This document shows positions 37,157-45,653 of a stretch of 64,000 nt of DNA, in pieces. The notes under the pieces were generated by a model, which was not told where the DNA came from, searched no databases, and was given only the letters and a program-made list of their open reading frames with translations. The stretch is from Ruficoccus amylovorans (GTDB lineage Bacteria > Verrucomicrobiota > Verrucomicrobiia > Opitutales > Cerasicoccaceae). The stretch spans positions 496,001 to 560,000 of the forward strand of contig NZ_JACHVB010000035.1 in assembly GCF_014230085.1 (NCBI RefSeq), given 5' to 3'. The position numbers and the translations under genes were made by a program. Within the stretch, counting starts at the first letter, position 1. Each line of letters begins with the position of its first letter.

Positions 37157-37231
37157 TAACCACAGAGGCAGGGCATGGCCTGCACCCTCGGTGCTGCGCA
37201 CCGCGATGCTTTTGCCTGGGGGCAAAAGCAT
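37157..37231. repeat. CACAGAG repeat and two hairpins at czcD/hypothetical convergent junction
   Basis: TTAACCACAGAGGCAGGG (37157-37174) is a member of the dispersed motif. It is followed by GGTGC-TGC-GCACC (37190-37202) and by a perfect 11-bp stem ATGCTTTTGCC/GGCAAAAGCAT with a 4-nt loop (37206-37231). No T-tract follows, so if they act it may be as transcript-end protectors rather than as intrinsic terminators. Confidence 0.65.
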
Positions 37232-37267
37232 GGGACAGTATGTGCCCGTCCTGGCCCTCGCGCTCGT

Positions 37268-37957
37268 TTACCGGGTGACGCCTGCCTGCTCCTTGAGCCA
37301 GCCGAACATGTCCGTCACGGTGATTTCCTCGATCGCCTGTTCGCTCGCCATGACGGGAGCTTCGGGTGTGATTTGCGGCGGGGGCGGGGCGAGGTTCGAG
37401 CGCTGCCCGGCGGGGACCTGATCCAGCCCGAGGGAGCCGTTGCCGGTCATGGTGACGCTCCAGCGGCCTTCGCCCAGGCGACGATAGACGGCCCGCCCGA
37501 AGGTCGTCGGGGGGGCGTCGTTGGCCATGATGTCCCAAGGCTCGTCGAGGACCAGTGCCTGGTCCGGCGGCATTGAGCTGTCGAAAACCCGCCGGATGCC
37601 GACGCGGTTTCCGGCCACGTAAAAGTCCACGAAAATTTCTTTGGTTGTGTCGAGCGGGGTGGGGATTTCGGCCACCTGGCCGTCGCCGCGCTGGTAGCGG
37701 ACGGTGAGCTTGCCGTTACGGATGTCCAACTCAGTCACGACCGATTGGCTCAGGGCGCGCTCGTACTGGTCGCGCAGTCTGGCGTAGTCGCTGGCCAGCC
37801 CGGTCAGGCGGTCGCGGTAAATGTCCTCGGCCATTTGCGCACGGGTGAGCTTGAGCCCGGCCACGCCGACAGCCCCGGTGACGGCCAGCAGCAGCAATAG
37901 CACGATCCATGATCGCACTTCTTGCAGCATCCCCCAAAATCCTTTGCCCTTACTCAC
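37268..37957 (-). CDS. Single-pass membrane protein, unknown
   Basis: A 229-residue protein I do not recognise. A short basic N-terminus precedes one TM helix (WIVLLLLLAVTGAVGVAGL, residues ~17-35), then a likely coiled coil (LTGLASDYARLRDQYERAL, ~52-70), a beta-rich region (ELDIRNGKLTVRYQRG), and a Pro-rich stretch (RSNLAPPPPQITPEAP) before a short helical tail. Topology implies a periplasmic domain. It lies 72 bp after cstA on the same strand; the spacing allows co-transcription but no functional link is visible. Confidence 0.7.
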   Translation of the reverse strand: MSKGKGFWGMLQEVRSWIVLLLLLAVTGAVGVAGLKLTRAQMAEDIYRDRLTGLASDYARLRDQYERALSQSVVTELDIRNGKLTVRYQRGDGQVAEIPTPLDTTKEIFVDFYVAGNRVGIRRVFDSSMPPDQALVLDEPWDIMANDAPPTTFGRAVYRRLGEGRWSVTMTGNGSLGLDQVPAGQRSNLAPPPPQITPEAPVMASEQAIEEITVTDMFGWLKEQAGVTR

Positions 37958-38029
37958 GTCGTTGTTTTGTTCTCCGCTTCTAAGACAGCAGGGGTGGGGG
38001 AAATGTTCAACCCGTTTTCGCGGGGGGCG

Positions 38030-39640
38030 TTAAACGTCCTCGCGGGCCAGTTCGGCCTGTCCGCGGGTGACGAAGTTCAGCGACATGGCCGCGACGAAGA
38101 CCCCCAGCAGCAGCATGCCCAGGCTGAGCAGGCGCAGCAGGCCCGACTGTGCCGGGTCGAGCGCCATCAGGCCCATGGCCAGTAGCGGCATGACCAGCAT
38201 GAACAGCGCCGGAATCAGCGCAAAGGTGTAGCGGATGCCCTTGGCCTTGAGATAGACCACAAACGTCACCAGCGCCAGTGCCGCCATGAGCTGGTTGGTT
38301 GAGCCGAACATGGGCCAGATTGCCTGCCAGGCCGGTTGGCCGTTAAAGGTCTGGAAAACCAGCGCCGCGGGCGGGATCAGCACGAGCACGGTACCGAGGT
38401 AGCGGCTGGTCTGGTCGCGCCAGTCGAAGAACTCTTCCAGCAGGAAACGGCTCAGGCGGGTACAGGTGTCGAGCGTGGTCAGCAGGAAGGTGCTCACGGT
38501 CAGCGCGGCGAACTCGACCCCGAGGTCGGCCGGGATGCCCAGATGGGCGAAAAAGACCGACGCGCCCGAGGCGAAGATGGCGACCGGGTTTTCCCCCTCA
38601 ATATCCGCCCCGCTGAGGATGGCCACTGTCGCCAGCGCGAAGACCGCCAGCACGCCCTCCAGCAGCATACCGCCGTAGGCCACGCGCTGGGCGTCTGACT
38701 CGCGCTTGAGCTGCTTCGAGGTCGTGCCGCTGGCCACCAGGCTGTGGAAGCCGCTGCACGCCCCGCAGGCCACGGTGATGAAGAGCATGGGCGCGATGTA
38801 GCCGGGGTTCACCTTGTCGGTGATAAAGCCCTCGAAGGCGGGGATCTGGAAGCTCGCGCCTGTCAGGAGCATGCCGCCCACGCCGAGGATCAGCATGGCG
38901 AACAAAAAGGTCGAACTGAGGAAGTCTCGGGGTTGCAGGAGCATGTCCACCGGCAGCACCGCTGCCACGAGCGCGTAAACCATCACCACGGCCAGCCACA
39001 GGTTTTTGTCGAGCACGGGGGCGGGAAAGAAATTGCCCACCGCCAGCCCGGCGAAGGTCAGCGGCACGAAAACCAGCAGCAGCGGCCCGAACTTCATCCC
39101 CTTGCGCAGCAGCCAGCCGAAGATGACGGCGGCGACCACGAACCAGCCCGAGGCCGTGGCCACGGCGGGCTCGGTGCGGAAGGTGCCCGCCGTCAGGTCG
39201 GCAAAGACGATGATGACGTACATCAGCGTCAAGAGCAGGAAGATACGAAAAAACTGGGCCGTCTTTTTACCGACCAGCGAGCGGGTGATCTCGGAGACCG
39301 TCCGCCCGGCGAAGCGCAGGCTCATCAGGGTGCTGCCGTAGTCGTGCACCCCGCCGACGAAAATTGACCCGATGAGAATCCACAGCCAGGTCGGCCCCCA
39401 GCCGAAGTACTGGGCCGCGAAGATCGGCCCCACGATCGGACCGGCCCCGGCGATGGACGAGAAGTGGTGCCCGAAGACGATGGAGGCCCGCGTCGGCACG
39501 TAGTCCACGCCGTCGGCGTGGGTGCAGGCCGGGGTGGGGCGGCTGTCGTCGCTGCGACAGCGCGAGGCCAGGAACTTCCCGTAGAAGCGGTAGGCAAAAA
39601 CAAAAAAGAGGACGGACAGGAGGAGGATAACCTGAAGCAT
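38030..39640 (-). CDS. cstA: Carbon starvation protein CstA (short form)
   Basis: Inner-membrane transporter of the CstA family, implicated in uptake of peptides or pyruvate under carbon limitation. The 536-residue protein has about 15 hydrophobic segments and the family marks DYVPTRASIVFGHHFSSIAGAGPIVGP, KKTAQFFRIFLLLTLMYV, and the conserved GACSGFHSLVASGTTSKQL. It is the shorter class, lacking the C-terminal half of E. coli CstA (701 residues). ATG 39638-39640 (MLQVILL) is used; a GTG 11 codons upstream is possible. Divergent from the Gfo pair across 248 bp. Confidence 0.93.
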   Translation of the reverse strand: MLQVILLLSVLFFVFAYRFYGKFLASRCRSDDSRPTPACTHADGVDYVPTRASIVFGHHFSSIAGAGPIVGPIFAAQYFGWGPTWLWILIGSIFVGGVHDYGSTLMSLRFAGRTVSEITRSLVGKKTAQFFRIFLLLTLMYVIIVFADLTAGTFRTEPAVATASGWFVVAAVIFGWLLRKGMKFGPLLLVFVPLTFAGLAVGNFFPAPVLDKNLWLAVVMVYALVAAVLPVDMLLQPRDFLSSTFLFAMLILGVGGMLLTGASFQIPAFEGFITDKVNPGYIAPMLFITVACGACSGFHSLVASGTTSKQLKRESDAQRVAYGGMLLEGVLAVFALATVAILSGADIEGENPVAIFASGASVFFAHLGIPADLGVEFAALTVSTFLLTTLDTCTRLSRFLLEEFFDWRDQTSRYLGTVLVLIPPAALVFQTFNGQPAWQAIWPMFGSTNQLMAALALVTFVVYLKAKGIRYTFALIPALFMLVMPLLAMGLMALDPAQSGLLRLLSLGMLLLGVFVAAMSLNFVTRGQAELAREDV

Positions 39641-39843
39641 GAGCGAGGATTGGGGAGCTGAATTATCGGGCACCGTGTTCGGCTAAGTCAATCATTCAGC
39701 AGGTACAGTTTTGTCCTCCAAGGGGTTGTTTCTGTTATGCTCGCGGGCCTTTACTCACTGGGCAGGCATTCCTTTCAAAAAAGCGTAAGCCCGGTGATAT
39801 TAAATCATTTTTTTGAGACGGGATTGTGTTTAAAGCTTGCCGC

Positions 39844-39857
39844 CTAACACGTGTTAG
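39844..39857 (+). promoter_or_regulatory. 14-bp perfect palindrome upstream of the Gfo/Idh/MocA pair
   Basis: CTAACACGTGTTAG is a perfect palindrome with a central CG, the form often bound by LacI or GntR-type regulators. It ends 32 bp before the ATG at 39889, within the likely promoter or leader. No regulator gene is adjacent; cstA is divergent on the other side and could share the site. Confidence 0.5.
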
Positions 39858-39888
39858 ATAGCCTTTGTCCTCAAACCTCTTTATAGTT

Positions 39889-41046
39889 ATGGACGAATTA
39901 CGGATAGGAATCGTCGGCCTGGGAAATATGGGCGGTACTTATTGCGGCCAATTTTCGGCTGGCGAGTACAAGCGTTGCCGCTTGACGGCGATTTGCGACT
40001 CGGATGCCCAGAAGCTCGAAGCCGCCAATGCGGGCGATGCGAAGCGCTTCAGCGACGCCAGAGAGATGTTTGAGAGCGGCCTGATCGACGCGGTCATCAT
40101 CGCCACCCCGCACTACGCCCACACCACGCTCGGGATCATGGCACTGGAAAAGGGCCTGCACACGCTGGTGGACAAGCCGATTTCCGTGCACAAGGCCGAC
40201 TGCGAACGCCTGATCGCCGCCCACACAGACAGCAGCGTGGTGTTCGCCGCGATGTTCAACCAGCGCACTGACCCGCGCTACATCAAACTCAAGGAGCTGA
40301 TTGACTCGGGCGAACTGGGCAAGATCAACCGCATCAACTGGATCATCACAGACTGGTTCCGCACCCAGCAGTACTACAGCTCCGGCGGTTGGCGTGCGAC
40401 CTGGGCCGGTGAGGGCGGCGGCGTGCTGCTCAACCAGTGCCCGCACCAGCTTGACCTGTGGCAATGGCTGTTCGGGATGCCCGCCAAGGTCCGCGCTTTT
40501 TGTGGCGTGGGGCGTTACCATGAGATTGAAGTCGAGGACGATGTGACCGCGTACCTGGAGTACGCCGACGGCTCCAACGGTGTCTTTATCACGACCACGG
40601 GCGAAGCCCCCGGAACCAACCGCCTGGAGATCGCCGCCGAAAAGGGCCGCGTCATCATCGAGGGCGACGACCTGCAATGGCTGCGCAACGAAGTTCCCAC
40701 CTCCGAGTGGTCGAAGACTTGCCAGGGTGGTTTCCAGAAGCCCGCGCAATGGGAAATCACCATCCCGGCCAAAGGGCGCGGACCTCAGCACGTTGGCATT
40801 ATCCGAAACTTTATCGAAGCGGTCCTCGACGGAAAGCCGCTCATTGCCCCGGCGGAGGAGGGGATCCACTCGGTGGAGCTGGCCAACGGCATGATACACT
40901 CGGCCGACATCGGCCAGACAGTCAACTTTCCGCTGGATGGCGCGACCTATGAGGCCGCGCTTAAAAAAAAGATAGAGACCTCTACCTTCGTGAAGAAGGT
41001 CGATGAATCCGCAGGCAAGGCTGCGGACATGAGCAGCACCTACTAA
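39889..41046 (+). CDS. Gfo/Idh/MocA-family NAD(P)-dependent oxidoreductase
   Basis: A 385-residue sugar or cyclitol dehydrogenase-like protein. The Rossmann fold starts IGIVGLGNMGGTYCGQF (GxGxxG) and the conserved active-site EKP-type motif appears as LVDKPISVHKADCERL, with Lys in place. GGGVLLNQCPHQLDLWQWLFG carries the catalytic Asp/His pattern. There is no signal peptide, so it acts in the cytoplasm. It pairs with a second family member 32 bp downstream, the usual arrangement for catabolism of oxidised or amino sugars. ATG 39889 follows a 14-bp palindrome. Confidence 0.88.
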   Translation: MDELRIGIVGLGNMGGTYCGQFSAGEYKRCRLTAICDSDAQKLEAANAGDAKRFSDAREMFESGLIDAVIIATPHYAHTTLGIMALEKGLHTLVDKPISVHKADCERLIAAHTDSSVVFAAMFNQRTDPRYIKLKELIDSGELGKINRINWIITDWFRTQQYYSSGGWRATWAGEGGGVLLNQCPHQLDLWQWLFGMPAKVRAFCGVGRYHEIEVEDDVTAYLEYADGSNGVFITTTGEAPGTNRLEIAAEKGRVIIEGDDLQWLRNEVPTSEWSKTCQGGFQKPAQWEITIPAKGRGPQHVGIIRNFIEAVLDGKPLIAPAEEGIHSVELANGMIHSADIGQTVNFPLDGATYEAALKKKIETSTFVKKVDESAGKAADMSSTY

Positions 41047-41078
41047 TCCGTTTTCAGAACGACATCCCGATTATACCC

Positions 41079-42158
41079 ATGGCTCAGAAAGCAGACGGCA
41101 TGAATTACGCGCCCGAGGCGGCGAAGGTTGAACGCGTGGTCGAGCCCGGCGAATTTGTATTCGCGGCGGCTCACCTCGACCACGGCCACATCTTTGGCCA
41201 ATGCAACGGGCTGACCGAGGCGGGCGCGGAATTGCGCTACGTGTACGACCCGAACCCGGCCAAGGTGGAGGCCTTCGTGAAGCGTTTTCCGCAGGCCAAG
41301 CCGGTGGATTGCCTGGAGCGTATCTTTGAGGACAAGGACGTGAAGCTGGTGGCGGCTGCCGCTGTCCCCTCCGAGCGCGGGGCGCTCGGCTGCCGCGTCA
41401 TGCAGGCCGGACTGGACTACTTTACCGACAAGTGCCCTTTCACCACGCTGGAGCAGCTTGAGACGGCCCGCAAGGTCGTGGCCGAGACCGGACGCAAGTA
41501 CATGGTCTATTACTCCGAGCGCGTGCACGTGGAGTCGGCCTGGTACGTGGACCAACTGATCCAGGACGGTGCCATCGGCGATATTGTGCATATGGAGATA
41601 TTTGGGCCGCACCGTCTCTACAAGGACACCCGCCCGGAATGGTTTTTCCAGAAGGCCAAGTATGGCGGCATTCTGACGGATATCGCCTCGCACCAGTTTG
41701 ACCAGTTCCTGCACTACGCCCGCTCGCGGGGGGGCGAAGTCCTCCATGCCCGCGTGGACAATATTGCCAACCCCGACACGCCCGAACTGGAAGACCTCGG
41801 CGAAGCCGTGCTCAAGCTCGACACCGGTGCCTCCTGCTTCTCGCGGGTAAACTGGTTCACGCCCGACGGCATGCGCGGCTGGGGTGACGGTCGCAGCTTC
41901 ATCACCGGGACCAAGGGCACAATCGAGGTGCGCAAGTACTTCGACTTCGGCCGCAGCGACGAGGGTAATCTCGTCATCATCGCCGACCAGCAGGGCGAAC
42001 AACTTATTGATGTCAATGGCAAGGTCGGCTTTCCCTTCTTCGGGCGACTGATTCTCGACTCCCTCAACCGGACCGAGAGCGCCATGACCCAGGAGCATGC
42101 CTTCCTCGCCTCCGAGCTCTCGCTCAAGGCGCAGGCCATCGCTGACCAGCGCCGCTAG
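41079..42158 (+). CDS. Gfo/Idh/MocA-family oxidoreductase (second of pair)
   Basis: A 359-residue relative of the preceding protein. The N-terminal nucleotide fold is degenerate: the usual GxGxxG is replaced by AAAHLDHGHIFGQCNG, while FTDKCPFTTLEQLETAR keeps the Lys motif and GGILTDIASHQFDQFLHYARS keeps the catalytic Asp/His region. Loss of the canonical glycine motif makes cofactor binding uncertain. The two genes are 32 bp apart and clearly co-transcribed. Its TAG stop is immediately followed by the 42.2-kb repeat. Confidence 0.83.
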   Translation: MAQKADGMNYAPEAAKVERVVEPGEFVFAAAHLDHGHIFGQCNGLTEAGAELRYVYDPNPAKVEAFVKRFPQAKPVDCLERIFEDKDVKLVAAAAVPSERGALGCRVMQAGLDYFTDKCPFTTLEQLETARKVVAETGRKYMVYYSERVHVESAWYVDQLIQDGAIGDIVHMEIFGPHRLYKDTRPEWFFQKAKYGGILTDIASHQFDQFLHYARSRGGEVLHARVDNIANPDTPELEDLGEAVLKLDTGASCFSRVNWFTPDGMRGWGDGRSFITGTKGTIEVRKYFDFGRSDEGNLVIIADQQGEQLIDVNGKVGFPFFGRLILDSLNRTESAMTQEHAFLASELSLKAQAIADQRR

Positions 42159-42404
42159 TGTACCGTTAGCCAAGTTCTTGCACTAAATTTGGGGGCTGTG
42201 CGCCCCCAAACCCCGCCCCGGGTTGTACCCGGAGGCACTGAGGAGCATCCAAACTGAGTCGCACCCTCCAATTTATGTCAGGAACCAAGCTAACCGTGGT
42301 CGCAAGCCGACGTTTGTACGTATTATTTTCCACCACAAAGCCGCAAGGGAACAGGAGGACTATCTTAAAAACTCTGCGCTCACCGTGTCCTCTGTGGTTA
42401 AAAA
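42156..42404. repeat. Nested inverted repeats and hairpins between the Gfo pair and the YdiJ-type gene
   Basis: Arms 42159-42189 and 42270-42300 are 31 nt each and match at 20 positions after inversion, sharing GTTAGC and TAAATT blocks; the left arm starts right after the TAG stop. Between them are a perfect 9-bp hairpin TTTGGGGGC/GCCCCCAAA (42188-42210) and CCGGGT-TGT-ACCCGG (42218-42232). The outer region has CACCACAAAGCCGCAAGGGA (42332-42351) and CCTCTGTGGTTAAAAAA (42389-42405) of the CACAGAG family. Arm sequence is related to that at 16.7 kb. Confidence 0.75.
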
Positions 42405-42421
42405 ACTAAAACGGCTCGGCG

Positions 42422-45376
42422 TCAGCCCGGCTTGAGCGCGTCATAAAGAATCTCGGCGGGGTGCAGGGCGGTGCGGCCCGTGCCGTCGTGGATCTGGTGT
42501 CGGCAGGAAGTGCCGGGGGCGGCCACGAGCGTGTCAGCGGGCAGTTTGCGCACGGTGGGGAAGAGCACCAACTCTCCGACTTTCATCGAGACTTCGTAGT
42601 GCTCCTTTTCGTAGCCGAAGGAACCGGCCATCCCGCAGCAGCCCGAGGGGATGACGGTGACGGTGTAGTTGCCGGGCAATGACAGCGCGCGCACGCTCGG
42701 TGTGATCGAGGCGAGCGATTTCTGGAAGCAGTGGCCGTGCAGGTGGATGCTCTTCGGCTCGTCGGTGAAGGCGTCCGCGCTGATGCGCCCGGCGTCGATC
42801 TCACGTTCGATGAACTCTGAAAACAACAGACAGTTCTTGGCCAGGGCGCGCGCGGCGGGCTTGAGTTCGCCGGGCACGAGGTCGGGGTATTCGTCGCGGA
42901 AGCCGAGGATGCCCGAGGGCTCGATCCCGACCAGTGGCGTTTCCCCGGTGACGAGCGGGGCCAGCAGGCGCACGTTTGCTTCGGCGATTTGGCTGGCCTT
43001 GCGCACGAGTCCTTTTGAGAGCCACGTCCGGGCGCTTTCGCGGTGGCGCGGGATGACCACCTCGTAGCCGAGCCGCTGGAGCAGCTTGATCGCTTTTTGG
43101 CCGACAGGCACGTCGTTGTACTCGGTAAACTCGTCGCAGAACAGGTACACCTTGCGCTTCGGAGCGGCTTGGGCCGGTTGTTTTTTAAACCAGCGGGTGA
43201 GGGTAGTGCGGTGGCGCAGCGGGATAGTGCGGTCCGGGTGGAAGCCGTTCACGCGGTTGAGCAGGCGGCGGATCGGTGCAGTGCCAAAGAGCAGGTTCCA
43301 GGCCCAGGGGGCGACATCGACGAGCTTGTTGAAAAGCGTGTAGTTGGCGATCATGCGCGAGCGCAGGGGGACGCCATGCTCGTCGTAGTAGTGCTGGAGA
43401 AACTCGGCCTTGAGCTTGGCGATGTCCACGTTGGAGGGGCATTCGGATTTGCACGCCTTGCACGAGAGGCACAGGTCCATGACCTCCTTGACCTCGCCGG
43501 AGTCGAAGGGCTTGAGCGCGTCGCGCGGGTGGGTGAGGGTGTGGCGCAGGATGTTGGCGCGGGCGCGGGTGGTGTGCTTTTCCTCGCGCGTGGCCATGTA
43601 GCTCGGGCACATGGTGCCCCCGGCCAGGTGCCCCTTGCGGCAATCGCCGGACCCGTTGCATTGTTCGGCGGCGCGGAGCACGCCGAGCGTAGAGGAGAAG
43701 TCGAAAAAGGTGTCGTACTGCGGAGTCTCCTCGTCGGGGGAGACGCGCAGGGCGGTGTCCATCGGCGGGGTGTCGATGATCTTGCCGGGGTTGAAGATCC
43801 CGAGCGGGTCGAAGGTTTCCTTCACGCGCCGCATCATGGCGAAGCACTCCTCGCCGACCATGAACGGGATGAACTCGCCGCGCAGGCGCCCGTCGCCGTG
43901 TTCGCCGCTGAGGGAGCCGTTGTACTTCTTGACCAGAGCGGCGATGTCCTCGGCCACGCCACGAAAAGTTTTCAACCCCTCGGCGGTTTTGAGGTTGAAC
44001 ATCGGGCGCGTGTGCAGTTCGCCCGAACCGGCGTGGGCGTAGTACACGCATTCGATGTGGTACTTCTCGCGCATGAGGGTGTCGAACTCCGCGATGTACG
44101 CGGGCAGGTCGTGCACATCGACAGCGGTGTCCTCGACGATTTCGCGCGGCTTGGCGTCGCCGGGGACGTTGCTCATCAGCCCTTGTCCGGCACGGCGTAG
44201 CTCCCAGATACGCGCCTGGTCGGGGCCCTTGAGGATGGGGAAATGGTAGCCGAGTCCGTCGGCCTTAAGTGCGACGACTATTTCGGCCAGGCGGCGGTCT
44301 ACCTCGGCCTCGTCGTCATGGCGGATGTCCACTACGAGAATCGCGCCGGGATCCCCCTGCACGAAGAAGCGGTTCTTCGCCTGCTCGATGTTGCGCTTGG
44401 TGGCTTCGAGGATGTGGCGGTCGAGCAGTTCGACGGCGAAGGGCTGGTGCGGGAGTGCGTGGAGGACGGCGCGCAGCGACTGGTCCACATCGGCGAAGTG
44501 CGCGCAGAGCAGGGCGCTGTGTGCCGGTGGCAGCCGGTTGAGGTCCAGCTCGAACTCGACCCCGAAGAAGAGCGTGCCCTCGGACCCGGCGATGAGGCGG
44601 CAGAGATTAAAGGGCTGCTCCGAGGCCGGGTCGAAGACGCGGGCATCCATCAGCAGGTCGAGCGCGTAGCCGGTGTTGCGGCGCGGGATGGAAGACTTGG
44701 GGAAATTTTTGGCAATCAGCTCGCGGTTGTTTTTGTCGCCGAGGAGGTCGCGGCAGAAACGGTAAATCTTCGCCTCCAGCGAGTCCTCGGGGCCGGCGCA
44801 TTTTTGCTCCAAGCCCTCCTGGTCGAGTGGGCCGAACGTCACTTCCGTGCCGTCGCTGAGAAAGCCGCGGCAGGAGACGAGGTGCTCGCGGGCCGAGCCG
44901 TAAACGACGGAGTTCGAGCCGCAGGAGTTGTTGCCGACCATGCCGCCGATCATGGCGCGGTTGGCGGTCGAGGTCTCGGGGCCGTAGAGCAGTCCGTGCG
45001 GCTGGAGAAAGTGGTTCAATTCGTTGCGGACGACGCCCGGCTGCACGCGCACGCGGCGGCTGGCGGCGTCGAGGGAAAGTATCTGGTTCAACCGCCGGCC
45101 AACATCGACCACGATCCCGCCGCCGACGACCTGCCCGGCCAGCGAGGTGCCCGCCGTGCGCGGGATGAGCCCCACCCGGTGCCGGGCGGCGAAGCGGATC
45201 AGCGTGGCGATGTCCGCCTCGTCGGCAGGGAAGGCAACCGCCTGCGGGAACTCCTGATACTCGGATGCGTCGGTGGCGTAGAGCTTGCGCATGACCGGGC
45301 TGGTGTGGAGTTCGCCGGTCAGTTGCTGTTTGAGTTCTCCGAGTACAGGTGCGGGTTGGGTCAGGGCGGAGGGCAT
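42422..45376 (-). CDS. FAD/Fe-S D-2-hydroxyacid dehydrogenase (YdiJ-type)
   Basis: A 984-residue, three-part redox enzyme. An FAD-binding domain (PRTAGTSLAGQVVGGGIVVD) and FAD-linked oxidase C-terminal domain occupy about residues 1-530. A ferredoxin-like region follows with CNGSGDCRKGHLAGGTMCPSY and CLSCKACKSECPSNVD, binding two [4Fe-4S] clusters, and a C-terminal CCG domain has SGCCGMAGSFGYEKEHYEVS. The architecture is that of YdiJ, which oxidises D-2-hydroxyglutarate or D-lactate-type substrates and feeds electrons to the membrane chain. The substrate here is not decided by sequence. It begins 85 bp after an AT-rich leader and ends at a repeat-bearing convergent junction. Confidence 0.88.
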   Translation of the reverse strand: MPSALTQPAPVLGELKQQLTGELHTSPVMRKLYATDASEYQEFPQAVAFPADEADIATLIRFAARHRVGLIPRTAGTSLAGQVVGGGIVVDVGRRLNQILSLDAASRRVRVQPGVVRNELNHFLQPHGLLYGPETSTANRAMIGGMVGNNSCGSNSVVYGSAREHLVSCRGFLSDGTEVTFGPLDQEGLEQKCAGPEDSLEAKIYRFCRDLLGDKNNRELIAKNFPKSSIPRRNTGYALDLLMDARVFDPASEQPFNLCRLIAGSEGTLFFGVEFELDLNRLPPAHSALLCAHFADVDQSLRAVLHALPHQPFAVELLDRHILEATKRNIEQAKNRFFVQGDPGAILVVDIRHDDEAEVDRRLAEIVVALKADGLGYHFPILKGPDQARIWELRRAGQGLMSNVPGDAKPREIVEDTAVDVHDLPAYIAEFDTLMREKYHIECVYYAHAGSGELHTRPMFNLKTAEGLKTFRGVAEDIAALVKKYNGSLSGEHGDGRLRGEFIPFMVGEECFAMMRRVKETFDPLGIFNPGKIIDTPPMDTALRVSPDEETPQYDTFFDFSSTLGVLRAAEQCNGSGDCRKGHLAGGTMCPSYMATREEKHTTRARANILRHTLTHPRDALKPFDSGEVKEVMDLCLSCKACKSECPSNVDIAKLKAEFLQHYYDEHGVPLRSRMIANYTLFNKLVDVAPWAWNLLFGTAPIRRLLNRVNGFHPDRTIPLRHRTTLTRWFKKQPAQAAPKRKVYLFCDEFTEYNDVPVGQKAIKLLQRLGYEVVIPRHRESARTWLSKGLVRKASQIAEANVRLLAPLVTGETPLVGIEPSGILGFRDEYPDLVPGELKPAARALAKNCLLFSEFIEREIDAGRISADAFTDEPKSIHLHGHCFQKSLASITPSVRALSLPGNYTVTVIPSGCCGMAGSFGYEKEHYEVSMKVGELVLFPTVRKLPADTLVAAPGTSCRHQIHDGTGRTALHPAEILYDALKPG

Positions 45377-45592
45377 GGGCGCAGTTTGTAGGTTAAACCA
45401 ATTTTTTGAAACAGGAAATTTATGTAGCGGAACAGGAAGTGTCCAGCCTTGCGGCAGTGTATGAGGGTAAAACTATGACTTTTTTTGACTAATAAATGGT
45501 CGGGTTGACCGGTCCCGTTGTTTTTCGAAACGGATGCCGTACAGATAAATGGTGACGAGAAGGCGGAACGAAAGCAATCGTTAGGTGGGCAC

Positions 45593-45621
45593 AAAAAAAC
45601 CGTCCACTATCACGCGGACGG
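45593..45621 (-). terminator. Rho-independent terminator after the choloylglycine hydrolase-like gene
   Basis: On the minus strand CCGTCC pairs with GGACGG around a 10-nt loop (45600-45621) and is followed by TTTTTTT (45593-45599). It begins ~33 bp past the stop at 45654. Confidence 0.75.
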
Positions 45622-45653
45622 CTTTCTTGGGGAAAACTACAAAAACCGGGATT

